A DNA stretch of 48,303 nucleotides from Mariaggregatimicrobium sp964498785 (GTDB taxonomy: Bacteria; Zhuqueibacterota; Zhuqueibacteria; Thermofontimicrobiales; Thiofontviventaceae). Both the position numbers and the translations under genes were made by a program. The notes under the pieces were generated by a model. The model ran no database searches, had not been told where the DNA came from, and saw nothing but the letters and a program-made list of their open reading frames with translations. The stretch spans positions 1-48,303 of the forward strand of contig CAZCJL010000050.1 of the NCBI GenBank assembly GCA_964498785.1, read 5' to 3'. This document shows positions 25,700-33,699 of the stretch, one piece after another (position 1 is the stretch's first letter; the number at the start of each line of letters is the position of its first letter).

Positions 25700-28261
25700 T
25701 CATTTTTCAATCCGATACTTGTACTTATGATTTCTCACCGTCACATCCGGCAGCCGGAATGAAAATCCCCACCCGGCTTTATTTTGATCGATCTTTAGCA
25801 GCAGATGATTCCGTCCCTGTTTGAGCGGCAACTCGATTTCATCTTCATCCACGATTAGCGCCCGTTTGATGTGTTTTGTATAAATCCGTTCGCCATTGCA
25901 AATCACTTCGATGCCGTCATTGCTGCCCATTGTGGCGCGGACATTCCGCGTGTCCGGACTCTCAATACGGCAGTAAGCGTAGGCCACCACTTCTGTATTT
26001 TTCTCAAAAACATCTGCTAAATTGATTTCCGAATTTCTGGGAGATACATATTTTATCCAGCGGTATTTCTCACCCTGATTTGTTGTGAATTCTGATCCGG
26101 GTCGTGGTATTGTCTTCAATTCACCTCCCACAGGCTGCAAATAATCCACTTTTCTGCCCTGCCAGTTGATATTGGGAAACGGTCCGCACAATAGCCAGTA
26201 TTGAAAATATTGTCCCGATGTCTGCTCAATGTCTATTCGAATTTTATTGGGCGGCGGCAAATAGTGACCCTGGTCAAAATCTGAAATCGTCTGCATCAAT
26301 AATTGCTCTGCCTGAATAAGATTGCTAATTTTCGCATCGTATAAATCCAGGACATGATCCAGCCAGTAGCTACGGTTTTCCATGAGCCAGGCAGTTCGGT
26401 AATCATTTCGCAGCGTCTGCAAATCCTGCCGCGCGTTTCCGATGTTGCTCAACGCTTTTGTCAGCATTGGTCGCGCCGTGCTCCGATCCGATGTCTGCGT
26501 CATGCAGGCATTACGATAAAGCTCCGCGGCCTGAAATAACGCATCCCGACTCTTCGCCAAAAACCGGTATTGTTGATTCGTAAAGCGAATACTGAACAGA
26601 TCATCTGTATAATTTTCCGGCTGCGCCTGGTCGAGCAATTCTTCCGCCTGTTGCGTAATTTCTTTAACATCATCCCATTCTGACAAATTGAAGCGGATTT
26701 TTTCTCCACGCTCCGGAATTAGCTTTTTCCAGAAAACAGTCTCGTTCATTTCCTGCGTCGGCGCGAGTTCGGTCAGCTCGGTCATTTTCTGAAGCGCCGC
26801 TGCAATCGACTGCCTCTGATCGCCATAAACAGCACGATTAAAACGCTGATTGAAATATTCCACTGGCTCCTCATTTACATGCCAGCTATGATCTGCACTA
26901 TAAGCTATGCCGTACCAATCTTGCGAAAAGAGCGCCTTGCCGCCATCGTCCCAAACAGTATTTAGCATACCAAGCGCGCTGTTCTTGAAACCATCCCTGA
27001 CGAAATTTTTAATGTTGGTAAATGTCATCTGATAATCGGGCATCATGCGGTTTGAATTCAGCACGCCGGGACTGAAGAAAAAATCGAATCCGGCTTTTTT
27101 ATAGGGCAGCAGAAAACTATCGAATGACTCGTATGCGCTGTAATCCCACGCACCGATGACTGCATTTTTCGGGATCATGTCAAAAATCTCAGGGTGTTGT
27201 AGCACGATATCTCCCCAAAACATCATCCGCCTGCCGTGCCGGGACACAACCTGCTCCAGCCGGTTCAAATGATTGGCATACACTCGCGCCACGCCAATAC
27301 TGTCCACCATTGTTTTGGAAACACCTCGCCCCAAATCCCATGTTTCATCACAATTGACATTGAAAAACGGCGCGCTGAACGCGGGAATCATTTCTTCGTA
27401 AATATCTTCCAGAAATTGAAAACTCTCTTCGAGAACCGGGGCGATCATACGGTCGGTTTCTCCCAGACGCCTATATTGCGGATAAGACATGATCTTTTCA
27501 AAATGCGCGAGTGATTGAAAATTACCCATCGTTTCCATAAAATAATCCGTGGCATACTCTGTCAATTCCGTCCACTCCTTAATCGAAATCGCGCCGCCCG
27601 CGGGTGCAAAATCCGGGTAACTCTTTGTTCGCACCACATGCTCGATATAAAAACTCACCAAATTCAGCTTCATCGACGCATAGCGCCGGATTTGCATTTT
27701 CATAAAATCCATGGTCGGAACCGGACCGCGGCTGATATCATCCTGCACCCCGCGGTATTTCAAATCAGGCCAATCCACAATTTTCAGGCACGCGAGGTTG
27801 TTTTCCGCAACCATTCCCCTTACTATTTGCCGCAGCGTTTGGACTGCGTAAAAAAGACCGGCTTTCGTACGTGCCCGAACAATGATATTCTGCTTATCGA
27901 TCAATAAAACGTAGCCCTCATTTCCGATTTTTTCGCTCAATTCCACTTTCTTTTGTACACAGAATTGATCGAATGTAGAATCGATTTCCGGTAAGCCCAG
28001 CCAGATTTTCATATTCTTTTCAGATTGATTCTTTGCATCGGGCCCGAAAGCTTCTGCTAATTGCCGCATCGCCACAGTCAAGCGGCTGGTGTCCGGCACG
28101 CTCCACTGAATGCTTGTCTGCTGCGGCCTGATCATAAACCGCCCGTTCATTTTGGTGACAGATTTCGGTTTCGGTACCACCGGCACCTGGAACGAATCTG
28201 CCTGTATGTTGCTGTATAACAGCAGGAAAATGAAAAGATAAATATATTTGAAATATCTCAT
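25700..28261 (-). CDS. Exported GH20-like beta-N-acetylhexosaminidase with C-terminal sugar-binding-like module
   Basis: This 853-residue protein has a signal peptide (YIYLFIFLLLYSNIQA). Residues about 30-160 form the GH20b alpha/beta domain (VPVVPKPKSV, GLFYAVQTLRQI). A TIM-barrel catalytic domain follows (about 165-500), with the acid pair D305-E306 in NVNCDETWDLG. Canonical GH20 has HxGGDE, so the residues before the pair differ. A helical linker (about 510-690) leads to a C-terminal module containing WLLCGPF that resembles the N-terminal module of the GH105 protein. The expected reaction is removal of terminal GlcNAc or GalNAc by substrate-assisted catalysis. It follows the GH28 gene on the same strand, 96 bases on. 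Confidence 0.78.
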   Translation of the reverse strand: MRYFKYIYLFIFLLLYSNIQADSFQVPVVPKPKSVTKMNGRFMIRPQQTSIQWSVPDTSRLTVAMRQLAEAFGPDAKNQSEKNMKIWLGLPEIDSTFDQFCVQKKVELSEKIGNEGYVLLIDKQNIIVRARTKAGLFYAVQTLRQIVRGMVAENNLACLKIVDWPDLKYRGVQDDISRGPVPTMDFMKMQIRRYASMKLNLVSFYIEHVVRTKSYPDFAPAGGAISIKEWTELTEYATDYFMETMGNFQSLAHFEKIMSYPQYRRLGETDRMIAPVLEESFQFLEDIYEEMIPAFSAPFFNVNCDETWDLGRGVSKTMVDSIGVARVYANHLNRLEQVVSRHGRRMMFWGDIVLQHPEIFDMIPKNAVIGAWDYSAYESFDSFLLPYKKAGFDFFFSPGVLNSNRMMPDYQMTFTNIKNFVRDGFKNSALGMLNTVWDDGGKALFSQDWYGIAYSADHSWHVNEEPVEYFNQRFNRAVYGDQRQSIAAALQKMTELTELAPTQEMNETVFWKKLIPERGEKIRFNLSEWDDVKEITQQAEELLDQAQPENYTDDLFSIRFTNQQYRFLAKSRDALFQAAELYRNACMTQTSDRSTARPMLTKALSNIGNARQDLQTLRNDYRTAWLMENRSYWLDHVLDLYDAKISNLIQAEQLLMQTISDFDQGHYLPPPNKIRIDIEQTSGQYFQYWLLCGPFPNINWQGRKVDYLQPVGGELKTIPRPGSEFTTNQGEKYRWIKYVSPRNSEINLADVFEKNTEVVAYAYCRIESPDTRNVRATMGSNDGIEVICNGERIYTKHIKRALIVDEDEIELPLKQGRNHLLLKIDQNKAGWGFSFRLPDVTVRNHKYKYRIEK

Positions 28262-28285
28262 TTTACCTAATCCTTAATTAAAATA

Positions 28286-28345
28286 AACCACAGAAAACGC
28301 AGAGTCTTTTTTATTTAAGCTCTGTGATCTCCGTGGTTAAAACCA
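28286..28345. repeat. Imperfect inverted repeat, ACCACAGA / CTCCGTGGTT type
   Basis: AAACCACAGAAAACGCAGAG is matched in opposite orientation by CTCTGTGATCTCCGTGGTT. The two arms surround a T-rich loop. It fills most of the gap between GH28 and GH20 and could act as a hairpin in the minus-strand mRNA. Confidence 0.5.
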
Positions 28346-28357
28346 CACATAAGTATT

Positions 28358-29959
28358 TTATTGCACGCGTACCACATCCTGTTCAACATCTCCGGCAAGA
28401 TTCACTTTCTTGCCCGCCAATCGCAAATCATTATTGAAAACACCGATTCGTTCGCTGCTTTCGCCCTGAACATTTAAAAACAGGGCAACCTCATTCAATG
28501 GTCGTGAGTTTGTGATGAAGACATCCCTGGAATTGATTAAATAAATTAATCCCGGAGTTTGCGGCGAGCCCTGGGCGAAAAATCCGGAGATGTTCATTCC
28601 GTCCACATCATTACAGATTAATGCCGGGCGCTGGTCGTTATTTTCAAACATCAGGGTAATACTGTTCATTGAAATATTTACTGCATGGCGCACGTAAAAT
28701 CCGTACGAGGGTAGCTTACCGAACATCGTGCCTTCGGGATAATGCTCCGGCAATTCAGGCACTTTCTTCTGTGCGTCCGCCAGTGTTCCTCCGCCTTTGA
28801 AAGTAATAGAAATATTACTTAATGAAATATTTTCCACCGGATGTCCCGGCAATCCTGTAATAGAACAGCCTAGTGATTCTGCACCGGTGGCGATAATATT
28901 ACTGATGCGAACGTTTCTGTATTGCCCTACCGGCGGTCGATCCATCCCCTCTTTATAAATCCGCCCCCTGTCACCGAGTCGCATGTAAATCGGAACAGTT
29001 GGTCCATCAATGCGAATATTTGAAACCGTAATGCCATCCATCACTCCGCCATCGACAAGCCCCAGAATGATTCCTCCTATCCCAGAGGGAGAACCGTAGA
29101 TGTTCGTGGGATGCGCCGACGGTTTTACCACGCAGTTGGAAATCGTGATGTTTTTAAACCCGGCATGGGATTCGGTACCGCATTTAATCGCATTGCAATG
29201 GCTACTAAGTACACAATTGGTGATGGTGATATTTTCCGAAACGATCCCGGAAGTACTTTTGATGGTCATTGCGTCATCGTCTGTATCGCCGATGCAATCA
29301 GAAACCACCACATTTTTGCAGCCGTCGATATCGATCATGTCGTTATTCTTATTACAGTGATTGTACACATAAAGCCCGCGAATGTAAACATCCTCACATG
29401 CGAAATAGTGCTGCATCCACATGGCAGAGTTCGTCAGCGTTAAATCTTCCACCCGAACATTTTTACAGGCTACCAACCGGATGATGTAGGGCCGGTTCAT
29501 GTAGCGGTCGGGCTTCTTTTTTGTTTTCACTTCAAAAGAGCCGCCCTGACCGTCAATTTTGCCCTTACCGATGAGGGCGATATTGGTCGCATTTTCTGCA
29601 TAAATCAGGCTGTGTTTCAAAAAGCTGTCATTGTACGAGGGAATTGACGGACGAAATTCTTTGTAATCACCGATGTTCTTGCTTCCCAACAGCGCCGCGC
29701 CTTCGCTGATATGCAGCGTCACATGATCTTTTAAAACAAGCGAACCGCTCAAAAAGATGCCTGCTGGCAGCAGTACCTCGCCGCCGCCATTCGCCGTACA
29801 TGTATCGATTGCTCTCTGAATTGCCGGCGAATCCAGCGTCTCGCCGTCACCAGTCGCTCCAAAATCAGATACATTGTAAATGTACGCGGCAGCTTTGGTT
29901 TCTGGTAACATTGACATACGAATAATAAAAATCAATATTATGATTAAACGAAAGTTCAT
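28358..29959 (-). CDS. Exported GH28 family glycoside hydrolase (polygalacturonase-like)
   Basis: This 533-residue protein has a signal peptide (RLIIILIFIIRMSM) and starts its right-handed beta-helix with VSDFGATGDG. GH28 motifs are present in modified form: NNDMIDIDGC (for NTDG-D), DTDDDAMTIKS with D227, D228 and D229 (for the G/Q-DD pair), and SSHCNAIKCGTES (for the GHG turn). This set is typical of the exo-type GH28 subfamily found in Bacteroidota and Planctomycetota that removes galacturonic acid or related residues. AAAGGA lies 6 bases upstream of the ATG. It follows the isomerase gene across a gap that holds two strong hairpins. Confidence 0.88.
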   Translation of the reverse strand: MNFRLIIILIFIIRMSMLPETKAAAYIYNVSDFGATGDGETLDSPAIQRAIDTCTANGGGEVLLPAGIFLSGSLVLKDHVTLHISEGAALLGSKNIGDYKEFRPSIPSYNDSFLKHSLIYAENATNIALIGKGKIDGQGGSFEVKTKKKPDRYMNRPYIIRLVACKNVRVEDLTLTNSAMWMQHYFACEDVYIRGLYVYNHCNKNNDMIDIDGCKNVVVSDCIGDTDDDAMTIKSTSGIVSENITITNCVLSSHCNAIKCGTESHAGFKNITISNCVVKPSAHPTNIYGSPSGIGGIILGLVDGGVMDGITVSNIRIDGPTVPIYMRLGDRGRIYKEGMDRPPVGQYRNVRISNIIATGAESLGCSITGLPGHPVENISLSNISITFKGGGTLADAQKKVPELPEHYPEGTMFGKLPSYGFYVRHAVNISMNSITLMFENNDQRPALICNDVDGMNISGFFAQGSPQTPGLIYLINSRDVFITNSRPLNEVALFLNVQGESSERIGVFNNDLRLAGKKVNLAGDVEQDVVRVQ

Positions 29960-30026
29960 TTTTAAATCCTTTGTTGAAATTGGTTTTAAATTATATGGAT
30001 GCGGGGATGCACGCTTACATCCCCCT

Positions 30027-30066
30027 GGTTTCGCCGGTGGCGAAACCGTCCCCCTTCAAAGGGGGA
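30027..30066. repeat. Two adjacent perfect hairpins between isomerase and GH28 genes
   Basis: GGTTTCGCC (30027-30035) pairs with GGCGAAACC (30039-30047) across a 3-base loop. TCCCCCTT (30049-30056) pairs with AAGGGGGA (30059-30066) across a 2-base loop. The tandem palindromes lack a T tract on either strand and look like a REP-type intergenic element. Confidence 0.65.
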
Positions 30067-30125
30067 ATATCGATTTTGGGCTGCTTGATTTTGGTTGCTC
30101 TCAGTGTTTTCGATGTTCGCTATAG

Positions 30126-31025
30126 TTATAAAACACTTTCCAGCCACTCCGCGGATGTGCGATAGGCAGCATCGAGATCACCCACTCCAGATTCATCGCC
30201 TCCGATATCCAGTCCAAAATGCCCGTCAAAATTAATTATTTTCAACGTTTCAAAAAACAGATCCCAATTTATCTTCCCGTCACCGGGAGTCAGGTGCTCG
30301 ATCTTCTCACCGCCGTTGTCTGAAATATGAATATAATCGATCATTCCTTCCAGCTTGCGCAGGGAGAGCATTAAATTATCTTTCAGCGCGAATTGATTCG
30401 CCGTATCAAAATTGAAGCGCATGTTGTCCCGGTTCACCGAATCGTAAAAACGCAGAAAGCCATCAGTAGTGGCGGTTAAAATCCCCAGCGCCGGATGCAC
30501 CTGATAGGTTAACCCGTAATCCGCTGCAATATCGCACACTGTGCGAAACGTATCGATCAAATCAGCCCAATATTTTTTCCAGTTTAAATGCGGCGGAAAT
30601 TGTGCTGCCCGCAGCGCGTGCTCGTCGTAATGACGAGTGACCGGTATCGAATCCGGGAATTGATATGGCGGCAACGGACCATTATCCAGAACGCCTTTGG
30701 ATCCCAGTTTTCGCGCCACATCACATCCTTTTTCAAAAATTTTCAGATTATGTTTTCTTTCATTTTTTTCCGCAGAAGAAAGGCCGGGCAACACCGTACA
30801 AAAATAAGGAACCGACAGTTCCAGTTCCTGAATCAATTCTTTAATATCAAACCTGATATTGTACATTTCCAACAGATGCTTTTCACGAATTCCTTCCAGC
30901 TCAATGCTGCGAAATCCGAGGTCTTTCATTTCCCGGATGTAATTCAGCGTCTGTCCCACCGGCGGTGGGTAGCCGTATTTTGTAATCACATAAAGATAGC
31001 AGCAGGTGATTTTATTATCAAACAT
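30126..31025 (-). CDS. Sugar phosphate isomerase/epimerase-like TIM barrel (xylose isomerase-like, AP endonuclease 2 fold)
   Basis: This 299-residue cytoplasmic protein lacks a signal peptide. It shows the fold's landmarks: DLGFRSIELEGI (first strand-helix), a GSKGVLDNGP loop, LTYQVHP with a metal-ligand His, MRFNFDTANQF with a metal-ligand Asp, and the C-terminal IDYIHISDN and HLTPGDGKINWDLFFETL. These enzymes isomerise or epimerise sugars and uronates using a divalent metal; the exact substrate is unknown. I chose ATG 31025 because AGAGGA lies 6 bases upstream; an earlier in-frame start at 31064 would overlap the transporter gene. It lies 13 bases after the transporter stop. Confidence 0.85.
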   Translation of the reverse strand: MFDNKITCCYLYVITKYGYPPPVGQTLNYIREMKDLGFRSIELEGIREKHLLEMYNIRFDIKELIQELELSVPYFCTVLPGLSSAEKNERKHNLKIFEKGCDVARKLGSKGVLDNGPLPPYQFPDSIPVTRHYDEHALRAAQFPPHLNWKKYWADLIDTFRTVCDIAADYGLTYQVHPALGILTATTDGFLRFYDSVNRDNMRFNFDTANQFALKDNLMLSLRKLEGMIDYIHISDNGGEKIEHLTPGDGKINWDLFFETLKIINFDGHFGLDIGGDESGVGDLDAAYRTSAEWLESVL

Positions 31026-31038
31026 AATGATCCTCTTT

Positions 31039-32283
31039 TTATACAAGCCCCGCAATCCCCACAATCCCGGTAATCGCGATAAAAACAGTGAACAGGAAAA
31101 TGACCACCATAAAAATATTCAATCCTAATTTTGCTTTGTATTTGCCCATAATGGATTCCCGGTTCTGCAGGAAGAACATCAGCAATACCACGACCGGCGT
31201 GGCAAGGGCGCACAACGCCTGCGACACGATCATCACGAGAACCGGGCGACCGCCGAATATCGGAACAACCAGTCCTAACGAGACGCCGAACAGCACCAGT
31301 AAACGGGATTGGGTGGATTTCATATTTCTGGGCTTATTGTTGTAATCTGCAAATAACCAGGGAGCCAATAAGACGATTGGAAAGAGGGATGAGAGTCCTG
31401 CGCTGACAATTCCTGCAACAAAAATGGAAATTGCAAATCGGCCAGCCAGTGGCTCCAGTAATTTCACCATGTCGATGGCGTTATCCACTTTCAAGCCCAG
31501 CGGATGCAGCGTGCCCGCAGCGCTCGCCATCACTGCAACGCTGAGAAAGAACATCATCGATGCGGAGATGAGCGCGTCCTTTTTCTCAATCTTCAAATCT
31601 TTAATTGACCAGCCCTTTTCCTGCACCAGGATCGAACGAACGACGTACAGAATTCCGCCCATCGTTGTGCCGACCATTCCCGCAATAATCAATGCGGCAT
31701 TGGATTCCGCAGGTATTCGGGGAATCAGCCCTTTGATGACTTCACCTGGATCGGGAATCACCATGAACATGGTCATTAAAAAACTCAATCCCATTAGTCC
31801 CACAAAAATAGCCAGAATTTTCTCGAAAAAGCGATGCTTGCCCTGCCAGAACAACAGATACAGGAGCGCACCAAAAATAATCGCCAGTATGATCGGATTG
31901 AAACCATTCCCGGACGCAGTGATCGGCCGCGACCATTCCTGTACCACCTGCGTGACCACACCCATCACGCCCATGCATGATACCCACTCGCTGAACAGCA
32001 GAGAAACCAGAACGAACAGCGCAAATCCTTTTCCGAAATTTTCTTTGAAACTGAACAGCGCGGTTTGCCCGGTAATCGCAGTGTATCTTCCGAAAACGAC
32101 AATTAAAATGTACGTAAAAATACAGGAAACCAAAAGCGGCCAAACCATTGTCAAACCATATTCCGCTCCCGCAGACGCCATTGTCGTGACGCTGCCGGTT
32201 CCGATATTATAACCGATCAAAAAGATCCCCGGCGAGATAGACGCGATAAACAGTCCGATTTTCTTTCCAGCACTTAATTGCAT
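31039..32283 (-). CDS. NRAMP-family-like (LeuT-fold) transporter lacking canonical metal motifs
   Basis: This 414-residue membrane protein has 11 or so hydrophobic helices and the overall NRAMP pattern, including LILVQ-like SILVQEKGW after helix 6 and PIVLLAPWLF. The metal-binding residues of NRAMP transporters are not kept: helix 1 has YNIGTGSVTTM where metal carriers have DPGN, and helix 6 has VGTTMGGILYVV where they have MPH. It is followed after 13 bases by the sugar isomerase-like gene, so the two are probably co-transcribed. I infer a non-metal substrate, perhaps a sugar acid; this is not shown by the sequence alone. Confidence 0.8.
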   Translation of the reverse strand: MQLSAGKKIGLFIASISPGIFLIGYNIGTGSVTTMASAGAEYGLTMVWPLLVSCIFTYILIVVFGRYTAITGQTALFSFKENFGKGFALFVLVSLLFSEWVSCMGVMGVVTQVVQEWSRPITASGNGFNPIILAIIFGALLYLLFWQGKHRFFEKILAIFVGLMGLSFLMTMFMVIPDPGEVIKGLIPRIPAESNAALIIAGMVGTTMGGILYVVRSILVQEKGWSIKDLKIEKKDALISASMMFFLSVAVMASAAGTLHPLGLKVDNAIDMVKLLEPLAGRFAISIFVAGIVSAGLSSLFPIVLLAPWLFADYNNKPRNMKSTQSRLLVLFGVSLGLVVPIFGGRPVLVMIVSQALCALATPVVVLLMFFLQNRESIMGKYKAKLGLNIFMVVIFLFTVFIAITGIVGIAGLV

Positions 32284-32364
32284 TTTGTATCCTCTATGTT
32301 AAGTAGATATTGTCAAAAGTCCTGGTATTGCAAAATTTCCTGAAATTCTAAAATGAATGTACGT

Positions 32365-32447
32365 ACCGAATTGATTCGTTCCTGTACGCTGCACGCGCAT
32401 TAATGCGATTCAGTGCAATGCATAAAGAACGTGTTCAGGAACTCGGT
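32365..32447. repeat. Nested hairpin element upstream of the NRAMP-like gene
   Basis: Four complementary pairs nest within 83 bases. ACCGA (32365-32369) pairs with TCGGT (32443-32447), GTTCCTG (32378-32384) with CAGGAAC (32436-32442), and TGCAC (32390-32394) with GTGCA (32413-32417). The palindrome CGCATTAATGCG (32396-32407) lies at the tip. It lies 82 bases upstream of the NRAMP-like start, in the position of a 5' leader, but it also looks like a mobile palindromic repeat. Confidence 0.55.
32412..32444 (-). repeat. 33-base repeat unit, copy 1 (minus orientation)
   Basis: Read on the minus strand, this unit begins GAGTTCC and ends GCATTGCACT. It matches the plus-strand segment 32725-32757 at 24 of 33 positions without gaps. 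Confidence 0.5.
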
Positions 32448-32457
32448 AATTGCCGGG

Positions 32458-32477
32458 CAAACCTTTGCGAAGGTTTG
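32458..32477. repeat. Perfect short palindrome CAAACCTT/AAGGTTTG
   Basis: CAAACCTT (32458-32465) pairs with AAGGTTTG (32470-32477) around TGCG. A related degenerate segment containing AACCCATGCGAAG lies near 32613-32625. Confidence 0.55.
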
Positions 32478-32724
32478 TAGCAATACAATATATAGATAAT
32501 TCATTGAAATTTATTCAATATACAGACCCGTCTATTTTAAGAACCTTCGCACGGGTATCGTGGACAGCTTGTAAAGAGCCTGTCCAGAAACTGTGGTATC
32601 GTTGGGAAAACCCATGCGAAGTTTTTTTAAAACTTCAATCGATTGTATATTGATCAATGTGCCAGTAGCCACCATAATGCTGAATATCTATCGAACGTTT
32701 GCAAGGATTTTTCCGGTGAATCTT

Positions 32725-32757
32725 GAGTTCCGGGACACTCTGCAAAGGCATTGCACT
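32725..32757 (+). repeat. 33-base repeat unit, copy 2 (plus orientation)
   Basis: The unit starts GAGTTCC and ends GCATTGCACT, an inverted partner of 32412-32444 with 24 of 33 bases identical. The pair flanks about 280 bases. Confidence 0.5.
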
Positions 32758-32841
32758 CCAATTAGATTGCTCATTTTAATTGAGTTATTCATTTTGAAAA
32801 TTCTTTTTCTTTGTGTCCTTCGTAGTTTTAATTTTTTTGTA

Positions 32842-33624
32842 CTATGACAAAACATACGCCAGACAGTTTAGCCAAAATTCCGGATACTGTTTCCAGTAGA
32901 CAAAATTGCAGCCCCAGTGCGGTGCCGGATCAGACATATATGCCAACACTTTCCCTTTTCCGAATTCCCGTATCGCGACCAGCGGATCGCCGGTTTCTTT
33001 CACGTTTAATATAATTTTTCCGTCTTCATGCGGCAGTGTCCGGTTGTAGCCAAGTATTGGCAGGAATGTATCAAAATCGATATTTCTGAAAACAGCGTCT
33101 GTACATTCAGTCTTTTGCGCAGTGAAGCCTTCGGTACTTTCCATCAAGTCCTCAAAATCGAGGCATTTTACCGGCAATACTTGTTTTAGCGGTGTTCTGT
33201 TCCAGCCACCTTTACCTAGTTCGCCGGTAAACGACAGCCATCCACCTAACAGCATCAGTCCTTTACCTTGTTCCACCGCTTCGACCGTCAGCCGCACTCT
33301 ATCCGGGAATGTCAGCACAGTCGTACCGAATTTTTGGCGATCAAAAAAACCAGGCGCCAGTTGGAAGTTTTTTGCTTCGACATCGCTAAATATGATCACG
33401 TCATATTCAGCTAAAATTTTTTCATACTCTCCCGGCGGAAGCATATAAAATTCCCACGTTGGCACAGAATTGACCGTGTGCTCCCCATTCGATTCAAGCG
33501 CTTCTTTCAGCCATTTGCCATAATTAAAAATATCCAGTCCCTTGTGGGCATAATTGAATGGCGTTTCTGCGTAAACCGGTCCGGTTTGCACAGCCCAATC
33601 ACCCACGTAATACACTTTTGCCAT
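32842..33624 (-). CDS. Putative glutamine amidotransferase-like (GATase1-like) protein
   Basis: This 260-residue protein has a flavodoxin-like class I GATase fold as in the GATase1_like/DUF1355 family: KVYYVGDWAVQTGPVY at the start, YDVIIFSDVEAKNF, GLMLLGGWLSFTGELGKGGW, and a C-terminal GKGKVLAYMSDPAPHWG. The usual Cys-His-Glu triad of glutamine amidotransferases is not evident, so it may be a binding or non-classical member. There is no signal peptide. ATG 33624 has AGGAGA just upstream; an upstream start at 33675 has no such site. It lies 75 bases after the UroD-like gene in the same direction. Confidence 0.8.
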   Translation of the reverse strand: MAKVYYVGDWAVQTGPVYAETPFNYAHKGLDIFNYGKWLKEALESNGEHTVNSVPTWEFYMLPPGEYEKILAEYDVIIFSDVEAKNFQLAPGFFDRQKFGTTVLTFPDRVRLTVEAVEQGKGLMLLGGWLSFTGELGKGGWNRTPLKQVLPVKCLDFEDLMESTEGFTAQKTECTDAVFRNIDFDTFLPILGYNRTLPHEDGKIILNVKETGDPLVAIREFGKGKVLAYMSDPAPHWGCNFVYWKQYPEFWLNCLAYVLS

Positions 33625-33699
33625 TTTTTCTCCTGATTTAAAATTCAAAAACGAAAAGATTACCACAAAGCTCACCAGGATTGCACTCCGGATTTCTCA

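Larger units (their letters stand above)
32284..32841. other. 558-bp gap with repeat remnants and inverted repeats
   Basis: This is the longest gap in the glycan locus. It holds no plausible gene. It contains the nested hairpin at 32365-32447, the palindrome at 32458-32477, smaller inverted repeats at 32526-32556 (ACCCGT/ACGGGT) and 32561-32586 (TGGACAG/CTGTCCA), and an inverted second copy of a 33-base unit at 32725-32757. Confidence 0.7.

Noticed and set aside
31424..32212. 262-codon plus-strand frame opposite the NRAMP-like gene
   Set aside because: It is antisense to a clear membrane protein gene and has no recognisable features.
31039..32283. Reading the transporter as a manganese/iron importer
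   Set aside because: Both metal motifs of the NRAMP family (DPGN and MPH) are replaced, and the neighbours are sugar genes.
32284..32841. CRISPR array in the repeat-rich gap
   Set aside because: The repeats are few, inverted and degenerate, with no regular spacers and no cas genes nearby.
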